Below, piece after piece: positions 9,901-20,600 of a DNA stretch of 64,000 nt. The stretch lies in NCBI RefSeq assembly GCF_014697475.1, contig NZ_JACJRV010000023.1, positions 23,533 through 87,532 of the forward strand, written 5' to 3'. Each line of letters begins with the position of its first letter. Position 1 is the first letter of the stretch. Origin of the DNA: Nostoc sp. FACHB-152 (GTDB lineage Bacteria > Cyanobacteriota > Cyanobacteriia > Cyanobacteriales > Nostocaceae). The notes under the pieces are model-generated. The model was not told the DNA's origin. It did no database searches and saw only the letters and a list, made by a program, of their open reading frames with translations. The position numbers and the translations under genes are program-made.

Positions 9901-10971
9901 TTAACTCACCTGAAATTTAATATATGCAGGTACAGGTTGAATGCGCGTTAAATCATTTTCCATAACTATCAAGCCATCATTGTTGACTACAGTTTCTTTA
10001 AAGCCAGCAAATTTATAAGATATATACATCATGCGATTGCGATTATTAAAGACAAATTCTGCTATGAGGCGGACGTTGTTGGTTTGAGCTAAACTCATCA
10101 CATAATTCAACATAACTGTTCCCACACCTCTTGACATCACACGACAAGACATCAGTAAAAGCTTGATTTTCCAAACATCCGCTTGACATTCAATTAGCAC
10201 TAAACCGATTTTTCCATAACTGCCATACTTATCTTCTAAACTAGCAATTAGCAATTTATGATTTTCGGAAGTGCGAAAATTATTGAGTTCATTATATGAA
10301 TATGTATAACCAGTTGTATTTAATTGGTTAGTGCGTAAGGTTAATTCTTCTGCGCGTTGCAAATCTTCTTCTTGTGCCAATGATATTGTGAAATTCATCT
10401 TTAAAGTAGCTAAGAATTCTTCTGCTGTGCCGACAAAATCTTTCTCAGCATTTTGACGCTCAATATCACTAAGGTACATCAACCTTCTTATGCGAGAATC
10501 TTCCGTAATAAAGCGAGGATTCATCACAGGCATATCTAGAATATTACCGATTTCATCAGCATTTATACAAAGAATTTCTGGTAGAGAAAACTTTACTTCT
10601 TCAAGTTCAAATAATTGGTCATCAACAAAAGCGATCGCGTCTAGTCCAATATTCAATAATTTAGCAATCTCTTTCAAGGAAGATGCTTTTGAATTCCAGT
10701 TAATTTGGGGATATAAAAAATATTCTTTTAAACCATATTCTTCTAATTTAGCTATTGCTGTAGCATAATCATTTTTGCTGGCAATAGATTGTAAAATGCC
10801 ACGATTATCTAAAGTCTGAATAATATTGACTATATCTTTTCGCAGCGAAATTTTATCATCTTCTAATAAAACTCCATCCCATAAAGTATTATCTAAATCC
10901 CAAACTAGGCATTTAATAACTTTTTTATCTTCTTGTTGACTATCGACGTTTTTTTCTTGAGTCCCAACCAT
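9901..10971 (-). CDS. FkbH-type HAD-family glyceryl-ACP synthase
   Basis: FkbH-family proteins take 1,3-bisphosphoglycerate, dephosphorylate it and load a glyceryl unit on an ACP, the first step to hydroxy/methoxymalonyl-ACP. The 356-residue protein has the HAD nucleophile motif DLDNT at residues 25-29, a FVDDQ motif (a conserved later HAD motif) near 117, and a GNAT-like C-terminal half with an NTTG motif, as in full-length FkbH proteins. It starts at an ATG 32 nt after the acyl-CoA dehydrogenase gene. The four-gene set around it (dehydrogenase, ACP, acyl-CoA dehydrogenase, FkbH) matches the known pathway, which makes the call strong. No separate FkbG-type O-methyltransferase is present in the window. 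Confidence 0.88.
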   Translation of the reverse strand: MVGTQEKNVDSQQEDKKVIKCLVWDLDNTLWDGVLLEDDKISLRKDIVNIIQTLDNRGILQSIASKNDYATAIAKLEEYGLKEYFLYPQINWNSKASSLKEIAKLLNIGLDAIAFVDDQLFELEEVKFSLPEILCINADEIGNILDMPVMNPRFITEDSRIRRLMYLSDIERQNAEKDFVGTAEEFLATLKMNFTISLAQEEDLQRAEELTLRTNQLNTTGYTYSYNELNNFRTSENHKLLIASLEDKYGSYGKIGLVLIECQADVWKIKLLLMSCRVMSRGVGTVMLNYVMSLAQTNNVRLIAEFVFNNRNRMMYISYKFAGFKETVVNNDGLIVMENDLTRIQPVPAYIKFQVS

Positions 10972-11003
10972 AGTCTATTTTCTCAGATATTTAATGCAAT
11001 ATA

Positions 11004-12188
11004 TTAAACTTTCTCAGTTAATTTACTTTGCCAAGCAGTAGCAACGTTGGAAATAAAATAATCTTGGTATCCTGATTCTGCAATCGTAATTTCTTGAATT
11101 TGAGTACTACCTTCAATAATTTCCATAATTTTGGAATCTCGTAAATATCTTTCTACAGGATACTCATTACTACAACCATTTCCACCATGAATTTGTACAG
11201 CATCATTGGCTATTTTAGTTGCTGCTGTAGATGCAAAATACTTGGCAATAGAAGTTTCTATAATTGAGTTAGGATGGTTAATATCTTTGAGATAACCAGC
11301 TTGATAACATAACAGTCTTGCTGCTTTGATGTTAGTTATCATCTGACTAATCTTTTGGCGAATTAATTGATGTTCTTTAAGGTACACATCAAATTGTTTG
11401 CGATCGCTAGTATACTCGATGCAAGCTTCTAAACAAGCTTGAGCAATACCTACACAACCACAGGCGACACTATATCTACCATAATCAAGTGCAGAAGCAG
11501 CAATGTAAGAAAATCCAAAACCTAATTTACCGACTAAATTTTCTTCAGCAACCTCACAGTTATTAAACTGCAATTCTGCTACCATTGATGCTCTAGTACC
11601 TAAAATACCAGACATTGGTTTTACCAATAAACCTGGGTTATTTTTTTCCACTAAAAAAGCAGTCTGTTTACCTTCACATTTAGCAAATACCAAAAATAAA
11701 TCTGCTATTTGTCCATAGGTAATCCATTTTTTTCGTCCATTTAAAATATAAGTATTACCTGTAAATATTGCTGTGGTTTCTACATTTTTAGCATCGCTAC
11801 CTACATTCGGTTCGCTCAATGCAAAAGCAGCGATAATTTCTCCCGTTGCTAGTTTAGAAAGCCAATAATCTTTTTGCAATTTACTTCCCCATTTGCATAT
11901 AGCCTGGGAAACCATGTTATGGACTGTCAGCAAACTCCGTACAGAAGAACATCCGCGTCCAATTTCTTCGTTGAGAATACCGTAACTAATCATGTCCATT
12001 CCTTCGCCGCCATATTCTTGTGGTAATACAGCACCGAAGAAACCACGTTGAGCAATTTTTTTGATGAGTTTAGGGGAAGTAAATTCTTTTTGATCCCATT
12101 CACCAGCGTGAGGAAATATTTCCTGATTTACAAAAACTCTAATTTCAGCTTGGTATTTTTTTTGTTGGGGAGTTAGTTCTAGTTTCAT
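11004..12188 (-). CDS. Acyl-CoA dehydrogenase-type oxidoreductase (FkbI-like)
   Basis: FAD enzyme expected to oxidise a glyceryl-derived intermediate bound to the neighbouring ACP during extender-unit formation. The 394 residues span a complete acyl-CoA dehydrogenase fold: the N-terminal helical domain, the FALSEPNVGSDA flavin-binding motif near residue 133, the HGGNG segment near 343 and IIEGSTQI near 367, which holds the usual catalytic Glu position. The start overlaps the stop of the ACP gene by 4 nt, so the two are translationally coupled. The role in hydroxymalonyl-ACP synthesis is inferred from the gene neighbourhood. In isolation it could be a general acyl-CoA dehydrogenase. Confidence 0.87.
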   Translation of the reverse strand: MKLELTPQQKKYQAEIRVFVNQEIFPHAGEWDQKEFTSPKLIKKIAQRGFFGAVLPQEYGGEGMDMISYGILNEEIGRGCSSVRSLLTVHNMVSQAICKWGSKLQKDYWLSKLATGEIIAAFALSEPNVGSDAKNVETTAIFTGNTYILNGRKKWITYGQIADLFLVFAKCEGKQTAFLVEKNNPGLLVKPMSGILGTRASMVAELQFNNCEVAEENLVGKLGFGFSYIAASALDYGRYSVACGCVGIAQACLEACIEYTSDRKQFDVYLKEHQLIRQKISQMITNIKAARLLCYQAGYLKDINHPNSIIETSIAKYFASTAATKIANDAVQIHGGNGCSNEYPVERYLRDSKIMEIIEGSTQIQEITIAESGYQDYFISNVATAWQSKLTEKV

Positions 12189-12442
12189 GATACTATTTTT
12201 GCTATAGAAGCATTTTTACGCTCAACTAAATTGGTGAGGGAATTGATAGTGCGGAAATTATCAAACTCCAAGTCTTCGTTTTCAATAGTGATTTGAAATT
12301 CTTGTTCTATAAATAAAACAAGTTGCATAGCAAACATAGAATTAACAAACCCTAAAGAAAAAATATCTTCGTCAACTTGCAAATCATGATTGCCAAAAAA
12401 TCTAGAAAGGAATGCTTTAATTTGGGTTTGAATTTTGTTCAT
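12185..12442 (-). CDS. Discrete acyl carrier protein (FkbJ-like)
   Basis: An 85-residue carrier protein. The phosphopantetheine site is the Ser of SLGFVNSMFAMQL near residue 35; GFVNS is the form typical of ACPs that carry glycerate-derived extender units. It would be the platform on which the FkbH-, FkbI- and FkbK-like enzymes act, and the donor to the AT of an upstream-encoded PKS module. It lies 19 nt after the dehydrogenase gene and overlaps the acyl-CoA dehydrogenase gene, fixing its place in the operon. Confidence 0.9.
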   Translation of the reverse strand: MNKIQTQIKAFLSRFFGNHDLQVDEDIFSLGFVNSMFAMQLVLFIEQEFQITIENEDLEFDNFRTINSLTNLVERKNASIAKIVS

Positions 12443-12461
12443 TGTGCTTGATAATTCCTAT

Positions 12462-13316
12462 TTATTGATATACATAAAAACCTTTACCATTTTTTCTACC
12501 ATATAGTCCCGCATCTACCATTTTTTTGAGTAGTGGGCATGGTCGATATTTACTATCGTTAAAGTTTTCGTACAAAACTTCAATAGAAAATAAAATTGTA
12601 TCTAACCCAATTAAATCTGCTGTTTCTAAAGGCCCCATTTTATGACCAAAACAGCCTTTAAAGATTTTATCTACATCTTCTGCCGTGGCAACTTGGTCTT
12701 GCAATAAAAACACTGCTTCATTAATAGTTAACATTAATACACGGTTAGATACAAAACCGGGTGCATCATTAACTATTACGCATTCTTTACCCATTTGAGA
12801 TAGCATTTGTTTGGCTATCTCAATTGTGTTTTCTGAAGTATGGTAGCCCCGAATCATCTCTACCATTGGCTTCATTGGTACAGGGTTCATAAAGTGAATT
12901 CCAATCACTTTATCGGCTCGTTGAGTAGCCGAAGCAATGCGGGTAATAGGAATTGCTGACGTGTTAGCAGCAAATACACAATCTGCTGGGCAGATAGCAT
13001 CAATCAAAGAATATACTTGTTTTTTAGTATCCCATTTTTCAGTGACATTTTCTATAACAAAATCAGTATTTTCTAAAAGTTTATAGTTTGTCGAAAATTC
13101 TATTTTATTGATGATTTCTTCTAGATTGGTTGTTTTGTCTTTTTTCTGAAACAAAGATTGAAAGCGAATATTATTTCTAATTTCGTGTTGAGCTTTATCG
13201 AGAATTTCTTCTTTAATATCTACCAAAATTACATTATGGTTTGTTTGAGCAATATTTTGGGCGACTCCTATCCCCATGACACCAGCACCGACAACACCAA
13301 CAGTTTGAATTTTCAT
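12462..13316 (-). CDS. 3-hydroxyacyl-CoA dehydrogenase-type enzyme (FkbK-like)
   Basis: NAD-dependent dehydrogenase expected to oxidise glyceryl-ACP at C3. The 284 residues match the short 3-hydroxybutyryl-CoA dehydrogenase form: Rossmann motif GAGVMGIG at residues 10-17, the IHFMNPVP segment with the catalytic His near 141, NDAPGFVSNR near 184, and a C-terminal helical domain ending GKGFYVY. An AGGA ribosome site lies just before the ATG. It is 84 nt downstream of the second PKS gene and heads the four-gene extender-unit block. Family assignment is firm, and the pathway role comes from the neighbours. Confidence 0.88.
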   Translation of the reverse strand: MKIQTVGVVGAGVMGIGVAQNIAQTNHNVILVDIKEEILDKAQHEIRNNIRFQSLFQKKDKTTNLEEIINKIEFSTNYKLLENTDFVIENVTEKWDTKKQVYSLIDAICPADCVFAANTSAIPITRIASATQRADKVIGIHFMNPVPMKPMVEMIRGYHTSENTIEIAKQMLSQMGKECVIVNDAPGFVSNRVLMLTINEAVFLLQDQVATAEDVDKIFKGCFGHKMGPLETADLIGLDTILFSIEVLYENFNDSKYRPCPLLKKMVDAGLYGRKNGKGFYVYQ

Positions 13317-13400
13317 AATTGTTATCCTGAATAAATTAAGGTTTTTTAACTTATTAGAGAATGCGGTGCGTTTTCCCTGTAACGCACCCTACATATACTG

Positions 13401-16400
13401 TTAGTTTGACAGTTGCATATCAGATGTTTCTTCTAATTCCTCTAATTCTTCTATGAGAATTTCTTCAATTACTAAGGCGAATTCGGCAATAGTAGGAGCT
13501 TCAAACAACAGGCGTACTGGTAAGTCAATTTGAAAGATTGTGCGAAGTTGAGAAATTAAGACTGTTCCTGTTAGTGAATCTCCGCCCAATGCAAAGAAGC
13601 TGTCATGAATACCTATTTGTTCAATACCTAGAAACTCTTGATAAACTTCAACCAGTTTTTTCTCTAACTCGTTAGTAGGAGGAGCATAAGCATTTTTTAA
13701 TTTTGGTCGGGAATGATGAGTAGTTAAATTAGCTTGGGTAACAGTATTTTTATCAGTAAATGCGGCTGATGTAGTTGCCTGAGCTAAAATTATATGGTCT
13801 GTAAAAGGTGCAAATTCTGAAAACGCTATTACTTGATCAAAACCATGAGATTTGAGTTCTTGTTCCCATTTTTCTTGAGATAAAAAGGGATTGCACATAT
13901 TCCGATCGCCTTGTGCATCTTCTATCGGACTCATCAGCAGCGCGTCAATAAACTCAAACTCTAGACGGGGTTGAGTTGTTTCCCAAAGTAGTAGTAAACC
14001 GCCAGGTGCAAGTAAAGAACGAAGCTTTTCGAGAGTCTCTCCAATATTTTTAGAAACGTGCAGCACTTGGAAAGCTACGATGACATCAAAGCTGTAACTT
14101 GAGTATCCCTGTTCTTGTGGCGATCGCTCAATGTCTAACAACTCATATTCCACAAATGGATAATCGCTAAATTTCTTTTTGGCCGTATTCAAAAAGAAGC
14201 TACCAACATCGGTAAAAGTATATTTTGTCCTCTGTGGTGGTAGCATGGGTAATAATTCTGCTGTACCTGTACCAGTTCCTCCACCAATTTCCAGAATTCT
14301 CAGATTTACATTGGATGGTACTACTTTTAACACCTGTTGTAAGCATACGCGCATGATGGAGTTATAGTACAAATCTTCGGGTAATTGTTGAACTGAAAAT
14401 TCTCCTTCTTTTAATAAGGTGGAAACATGAAACTCTAATGGTTCTTTTTCCCCAGTTAGTAACGCCACCATATTTTCACCATAGAGTTGTAATAGCTCTA
14501 TTGGTTGTGGTGTGTCTCTCCATTTGACTTTAACTTCTACCAACAATTGATTAACCAACTCTGCGGAAATTGGTGATAAATTGGCAAACAATTCTTGTTC
14601 TTGATTTAACTTACCTTGCTCTACTAATATCTCCAGCCATCGACTTAGTAATTCTTTGTAGGGTGGAATAATCTTAGATTCTGTAAAAAATTCTTCTAAG
14701 GAATACTTGTGATTAGGATTCTGGAAAATTCCTAGTTGTGATATTGCTAGATGAATATAAGCAATACACAAGCGATCGCACCATTCTCTTTTCTCTTGGA
14801 AAATTTGCTCGTCAAAGTTTGCAACACCCATACTAGCTTGGCGTTGACCAACTTCTACTAGAGATTGCCAAAGTCTTGATGTAGATTTGGGTTGCGAAGT
14901 TATTTCTACAGGTGATAATTCTTGTGGTTCAATCCAATATCTTTGGCGCTCAAAAGGATAAGTTGGTAAAGGAAGGCGATATCGACGCTCATGGCTATGA
15001 AATCCTGTCCAATCAATCTTGACTCCCTCTAACCATAGCTGACCTAATGTATTCAAAATAAAAGCAATATCTGATTGTTTCTCATAAACATAGCGCAGGG
15101 AAGATAATACTACTAAGTCATCTCCAGCAATATTATCTAAACATTGCCTTGCTAAACTGCTGAGTGCTTGTCCCGCGCCTACTTCTAATAAAATCGGACT
15201 GTGCTGTTCCCATAGTTGCTGTAATCCATCAGCAAAGCGTACTGGTTGACATAGATGCTGTGTCCAATAGCTGGGGTTTGTAGCTTGTTCAGATGTAATC
15301 CAGGTTCCTGTGACGTTGGAGAGATAAGGAATTTGCGGTGGTTGAAGATTGATAGTTTGTACCAGTTGGGTGAAAGAGTCTGCGATCGCTTCCATCATGA
15401 AAGAATGAAAAGCATGGGATGTCTGCAATTGACGACAGGCTAAACCCTTAGCGCGTAACTCCTGTGATAATTCCTCTACAGCTTGGATAGTTCCTGCCAC
15501 AACACATTGAAATGCGCCATTAACTGCTGATAGAGAAAGGTTTTCATTTAAATAAGGTTGGACTTGTTGCTCTGTTAAAGGAACCGCTAACATCGCTCCC
15601 CCTGGCAACTTTTGAATCATTTGCGCCCTAGCAGCCACCAGAGCGATCGCATCTTCTAAAGATAATACCCCGGCTAAGGTTGCGGCTACATATTCACCAA
15701 TGCTGTAACCAATCATCGCTACGGGACGAACACCCCAAGACATCCATAATTGAGCTAAAGCATACTCAACAGCAAATAAAGCAGGCTGAGTCAAATAAGT
15801 TTGATTGAGTTTCTCTGTAGCCGGGTCGATTGCTTGAGTATCACGCCCCAACATTTGGCGTAAATTGATACCTGGCTTTTCCTGAGTTTCTGTTGGCTGA
15901 TGAGGAGGATAGATAACTTGTTGGAGGTCAATATCTAGCAAAGGCTGGAACAGAGCAAAACAACGGTCAAGATGTTCCCGAAAAGTCGGCTCTAATTGAT
16001 AAAGTTCAAGAGCCATATTGAGGTACTGAGTTCCTAACCCAGTAAACATAAAGGCTATGGGGCGTTGATTCGTCTCTTGAGTGTTAGTCAAAACTCGTTT
16101 GGGATTTTGCAGCGCAATTATCGCATCTGGTATGTCTTGACAAACAACCGCGCGCCGATGAGTAAAAGGATGACGACCAACTTGTAATGTATAAGCTACA
16201 TCTGCAAGGTTCAATTCTGGGTGCTGTTGCAGATGGTTAACTAAATTTGCTGTCGCCGTCTCTAAAGCCGATTCAGTTTTGGCAGAAAGTACCAACAGCT
16301 GATAACTTCTCCCCTGCTCCCCTGCTCCCCTGCTCCCCTGCTCCAAAAAGGGTGCTTCTTCTAAAACAACATGAGCATTAGTTCCTCCAAGACCAAAAGA

Positions 16401-17648
16401 ACTCACTCCAGCACGGCGGGGTGTGCCATTTTTTTCCCATTCGCAAAGTTGGGTATTGACGTAAAAAGGACTGTTGGCAAAGTCTATTTCTGGGTTAGGT
16501 GCTTCAAAATGCAAACTAGGTGGTATTTGCTGATACTTAATAGCCAGAGCAGTCTTAATTAAGCCTGTGACCCCGGCTGCTGTATTTAAATGGCTGACAT
16601 TCGGTTTAACTGAACCAATCGCACAATAATTTTTTTGATGAGTTTTGGCCCGAAATACCTTTTCTAAAGCGCGAATTTCAATCGGATCGCCCAAAGGTGT
16701 ACCACTCCCATGAGTTTCAATATAGGTGATTGTTTCCGGGTTGAAATCAGCTATCGCTTGAGCTTCGGCAATTACCTCTGCTTGTCCAGCCACGCTTGGT
16801 GCCGTGAAACTGACCTTTTCTGCACCATCGTTATTAATTGCTGAACCTTTAATTACTCCATAGATATAATCACCATCGGCGACAGCATCCTCTAGTCTTT
16901 TGAGAACAACTATCCCTGCGCCTCTACCAAAAGGCCCGCCAGAAGCTTTGGCATCAAAAGCACGAGTGTGCGCGTCAGGAGAGGCCATACCATCAGCTTG
17001 ATAGAGATAACCCTCGATTTGTGGCACTTGGATCGCAATGCCTCCAGCCAGTGCCATATCACATTGGTAACTCAGCAGTCCTTTACAAGCCAGATGAACA
17101 GCAACTAAGGAAGTAGAGCAAGCACAACCTACACTGACACTTGGCCCCTTAAGGTTCAATTTATAGGAAACTCTTGTAGGTATAAAATCTTTATCGTTGC
17201 CAAGCGTAATAGGCAGATTTAAGGATTTGAGGAGGTCGGGATGAGAAGCAAGATTGTGAAATAAATAAGTGCTGAGGTTTCCGCCTGCATATATAGCAGT
17301 GAGATTATTTTCTACTTTTGGATCGTAACCCGCATTTTCTAAAGCCTCCCAAGCACACTCTAAAAAGATGCGTTGCTGTGGGTCTATAACTTCAGCTTCT
17401 CTAGGAGAGTAACCAAAGAAAGCAGCATCAAACATTTCAATGTCATCTAAAATAAACCCGGCTTTCACATAACTAGGGTCGCGTAAATCAACTGGATCTA
17501 CCCCAGATGCGAGTAATTCTGCATCGCTAAAAAATGAAATAGACTCTACACCGTTGCATAAATTTTGCCAAAATTGAGCCACATTTTTAGCTCCAGGAAA
17601 CCGTCCAGCCATACCAATGATTGCTATACCCTTTAATCGATTATCCAT
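13401..17648 (-). CDS. Type I PKS module KS-AT-MT-ACP
   Basis: A 1415-residue polyketide synthase that adds one ketide and carries a methyltransferase but no KR, DH or ER. KS: the nucleophile is Cys177 in GCACSTS (usual form DTACSSS), with HGSGTPLGDP and NVSHLNTAAG around the active histidines. AT: GYSIG near residue 647 instead of the usual GHSxG, with HAFHS later. MT: SAM-binding LEIGGGTGTGT near 1121. ACP: LGGDS near 1354. The gene overlaps the previous PKS gene by 8 nt (ATGGATAA). Because extender-unit genes follow immediately and no separate O-methyltransferase exists, this AT may take hydroxymalonyl-ACP and the MT may be an O-MT. A C-MT on a malonyl unit is the alternative. Confidence 0.93.
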   Translation of the reverse strand: MDNRLKGIAIIGMAGRFPGAKNVAQFWQNLCNGVESISFFSDAELLASGVDPVDLRDPSYVKAGFILDDIEMFDAAFFGYSPREAEVIDPQQRIFLECAWEALENAGYDPKVENNLTAIYAGGNLSTYLFHNLASHPDLLKSLNLPITLGNDKDFIPTRVSYKLNLKGPSVSVGCACSTSLVAVHLACKGLLSYQCDMALAGGIAIQVPQIEGYLYQADGMASPDAHTRAFDAKASGGPFGRGAGIVVLKRLEDAVADGDYIYGVIKGSAINNDGAEKVSFTAPSVAGQAEVIAEAQAIADFNPETITYIETHGSGTPLGDPIEIRALEKVFRAKTHQKNYCAIGSVKPNVSHLNTAAGVTGLIKTALAIKYQQIPPSLHFEAPNPEIDFANSPFYVNTQLCEWEKNGTPRRAGVSSFGLGGTNAHVVLEEAPFLEQGSRGAGEQGRSYQLLVLSAKTESALETATANLVNHLQQHPELNLADVAYTLQVGRHPFTHRRAVVCQDIPDAIIALQNPKRVLTNTQETNQRPIAFMFTGLGTQYLNMALELYQLEPTFREHLDRCFALFQPLLDIDLQQVIYPPHQPTETQEKPGINLRQMLGRDTQAIDPATEKLNQTYLTQPALFAVEYALAQLWMSWGVRPVAMIGYSIGEYVAATLAGVLSLEDAIALVAARAQMIQKLPGGAMLAVPLTEQQVQPYLNENLSLSAVNGAFQCVVAGTIQAVEELSQELRAKGLACRQLQTSHAFHSFMMEAIADSFTQLVQTINLQPPQIPYLSNVTGTWITSEQATNPSYWTQHLCQPVRFADGLQQLWEQHSPILLEVGAGQALSSLARQCLDNIAGDDLVVLSSLRYVYEKQSDIAFILNTLGQLWLEGVKIDWTGFHSHERRYRLPLPTYPFERQRYWIEPQELSPVEITSQPKSTSRLWQSLVEVGQRQASMGVANFDEQIFQEKREWCDRLCIAYIHLAISQLGIFQNPNHKYSLEEFFTESKIIPPYKELLSRWLEILVEQGKLNQEQELFANLSPISAELVNQLLVEVKVKWRDTPQPIELLQLYGENMVALLTGEKEPLEFHVSTLLKEGEFSVQQLPEDLYYNSIMRVCLQQVLKVVPSNVNLRILEIGGGTGTGTAELLPMLPPQRTKYTFTDVGSFFLNTAKKKFSDYPFVEYELLDIERSPQEQGYSSYSFDVIVAFQVLHVSKNIGETLEKLRSLLAPGGLLLLWETTQPRLEFEFIDALLMSPIEDAQGDRNMCNPFLSQEKWEQELKSHGFDQVIAFSEFAPFTDHIILAQATTSAAFTDKNTVTQANLTTHHSRPKLKNAYAPPTNELEKKLVEVYQEFLGIEQIGIHDSFFALGGDSLTGTVLISQLRTIFQIDLPVRLLFEAPTIAEFALVIEEILIEELEELEETSDMQLSN
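16309..16344. repeat. Octamer tandem repeat (CTCCCCTG x4.5) inside PKS coding sequence
   Basis: Four full copies of CTCCCCTG plus CTCC run head to tail. They encode the KS-AT linker of the second PKS as a Gly/Arg/Glu/Gln run. The paralogous linker in the first PKS gene lacks this stretch. Since 8 is not a multiple of 3, gain or loss of one or two units would frameshift the gene; only changes of three units keep the frame. Confidence 0.85.
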
Positions 17649-20600
17649 ATTTATGCACCTTCCGCCTTTGCTTCATCTGTTCCATTTCTTCAGCGATCGC
17701 AGCTTCTTGTCTCTGGACACGCTTCTCTACTTGCTCAAACACGGGTTGTTGATTTTCTTGCTGATTTAGATGTTCTGCTAAGGCAGTTATTGTGGGATAT
17801 TCAAATAATTCAGATGTTGATATCTTGCGGTTTAAAGCTGCTTGTAGTTTGCCCCGCACTTGCACCACAAGCAGTGAGTCTCCACCTAATTCAAAGAAAT
17901 TATCGTAACATCCAATCTCTTGCAAACTGAGAACTTCTTGCCAAATATTGGCAATTAATTTTTCTGTCTCATTCTGCGGAGGAATACAGGGATTTTGTAA
18001 ATTCGGTCTGGGATAAAGCAATGATAATTTGGCTTGCTGACTATCAGTTTTTGAGGTCAAATTATCAAAGTTAATCCATTGTTTAATTCTCGCTGCTAAT
18101 GCCCCTGTAGAGACAACTATTTGGCTGAATGCAGCATAATTCAATTTAACATAATTAACGATATTTGTAAAAACCTTTATTCCTTCCTCAGGCTGAATGG
18201 CTAAACTAGCCAAATTTGTCGAAATGTATGATTCTTTTTCTTTGCTAATTTGCCAACCATCCCAATTCACACTCACCCAAGGAACAGAACTAATCTGATT
18301 GTGTTGATAAACAAAATTATCCATGAAAATATTAGCAGCAGCATAAGCGACAAATCCTAATCCCCCTAATATTGAAGCAAGGGAAGACATTAATAAACAA
18401 AAATCTAGTTGGCGATTTTGGAGGATTTGCTCTAATACAATTACGCCTCTAACTTTGGCAGCAAATTGCAGATAGCAATCATGAATATTAGTCTGTTCAA
18501 TATATGAAAATGACTGGCCTTCAGTAATCCCAGCCGCATGAATTACACCATTGATTTGACCAAATAGTAATTCTCCTTGAGCAATCACGTTTTGCATTTG
18601 TGCTAAATTGGCCACATCCGCGCTGATTACCAAAACTTCAGCACCTAAATCTTCCAGTGCTTGCAATTTTTTAATCTTGCGACTAGTGCGATCGCTTTCA
18701 TCATGAACGCTCAACCACTGCTCCCACTCTGACTTGAGAGGAATTATGGAACGGCTTGTTAAAATTAGTTTTGCTTTGACTGTTTTTGCCAAATGTTCTG
18801 CTATTACAAGTCCAATACCACCCATTCCCCCGGTGATTAAATAAACTCCTTCTTCCTTTAATTTTGATGTTGCTGGTGGAAATTTATGTAATTTTATCGG
18901 TTCAAAAGTTTGGAGCCAACGATTATTTCCCCGATAAGCAACCACAGAATCAAAATTATGACTAATCAATTCTTGCACTAGCAGATTTATTAGTTGCTGC
19001 TGCTGCAAACTTCTTTCCTCAGGAAGAACAATATCAATACTGCGACAATGAATATGAGAATATTCTTGAGGAATTACCTTTACCGCTCCCAGCAAAGTTG
19101 TCTTTTCTGGATAGAGAATTTCGCTTCCGGTTACTGATTGCATCTGATTAGAAATAACCGTGATTTGAACCTCGCTGGTAATATTTAATTTAGCTAATGC
19201 TTGGACTATGAATAGCAAACTGAACAATCCTTGCTCTTGCGCCAGTTCCAGTTCTACTGATGCTGAAGCTGAATGATTTTGTGATGTAATACTCCAGAGA
19301 TGAACTATCTTTGTTGGGAGATTATTTTGCCTGTGCAACTCTCGCAATAAACTATCATAGTCACTACTTAGTTGAGGATTGAGGCTATATTGGCGATCGC
19401 TTAATTTGGTGAACTTCGATCCAATCTTGATCGCGATCGCATCTTCTCCCAGTTGTTCAACTAAATCAGAACTGAAGCTCAACTCATTAGTGAATATTAA
19501 AGTTTTAGATTCTTTAACTGGTAATTTTTGCTGTTCTAAAGGCGTTGGCGGTAAAGATTGTTTCCACAAAGGTACATAAAACCAATCCGCTATATCAGGC
19601 TTTTTCGCTAATGGTTCAGATTTAGTACGTTCTTGTTCAATCCAGTAACGCTGACGCTCAAAGGGATAAGTTGGTAAGGGGAGACGATGACGGAACTCGC
19701 CGCTATAGAATCCTGACCAATCTATCTGTACTCCATATAACCAAAGTTTACCTAGAGAGTTAAGTACAAATGCTGCATCTGACTGCTTTTCTCTAGGATG
19801 GGGTAATGAACACAATGCGGCCGAATGAGAATGTTTTTTTGCTAAAGTACCTAAACTGCGTCCTGGCCCTACTTCCAGCAAGATATAATTTGGCTCTTGC
19901 AGTAATGTGGAGATACCTGCACTAAACTGCACTGTTTGTCTTAAATGTGTTACCCAGTAATTAGGATCTGTAGCTTGTTGGGCTGTAATCCAGGTTCCGG
20001 TGACGTTAGAAATAAAGGGTATTTGGGGAGGATTGAGTGTAACTTGTTGAACTGCTTTGATAAATGGCTCTAAAATCGGTTCCATCATCCCAGAATGAAA
20101 AGCATGGGATGTATGCAAACGGCGACACTCTACACCTAATGCTGTGAGTCTTTGTTGAAGTGCGTCTATAGCATCGTGGGTTCCAGAAACGACGCAGGAA
20201 GAAGGTGCATTACTAGCAGCTAAAGATAAATTGTCATTTAATAAACTTTGAACTTCTGCTGCTGATTGAGAAATAGAAAGCATAGCACCTGCTGGAAGTT
20301 GTTGCATCAGTCGCCCACGCCTAGCAACTAAAGTTAAAGCATCTTCTAGGGAAAATACACCAGCAAGACAAGCTGCAACATATTCACCAATGCTATGACC
20401 AATCATGGCACTAGGAGAAATCCCCCAAGACATCCATAATTTAGCTAAAGCATATTCAATTACAAATAAAGTGGGTTGAGCGATCGCAGTTTGTTGGAGT
20501 TTTTCGTCTACTAGTGATTCATTTTCCTGAGGATAAATAACTGAACGCAAATCCAATCCAAGATGAGGTTGGAGTAATTGACAGCATAAATCAACCTGTT

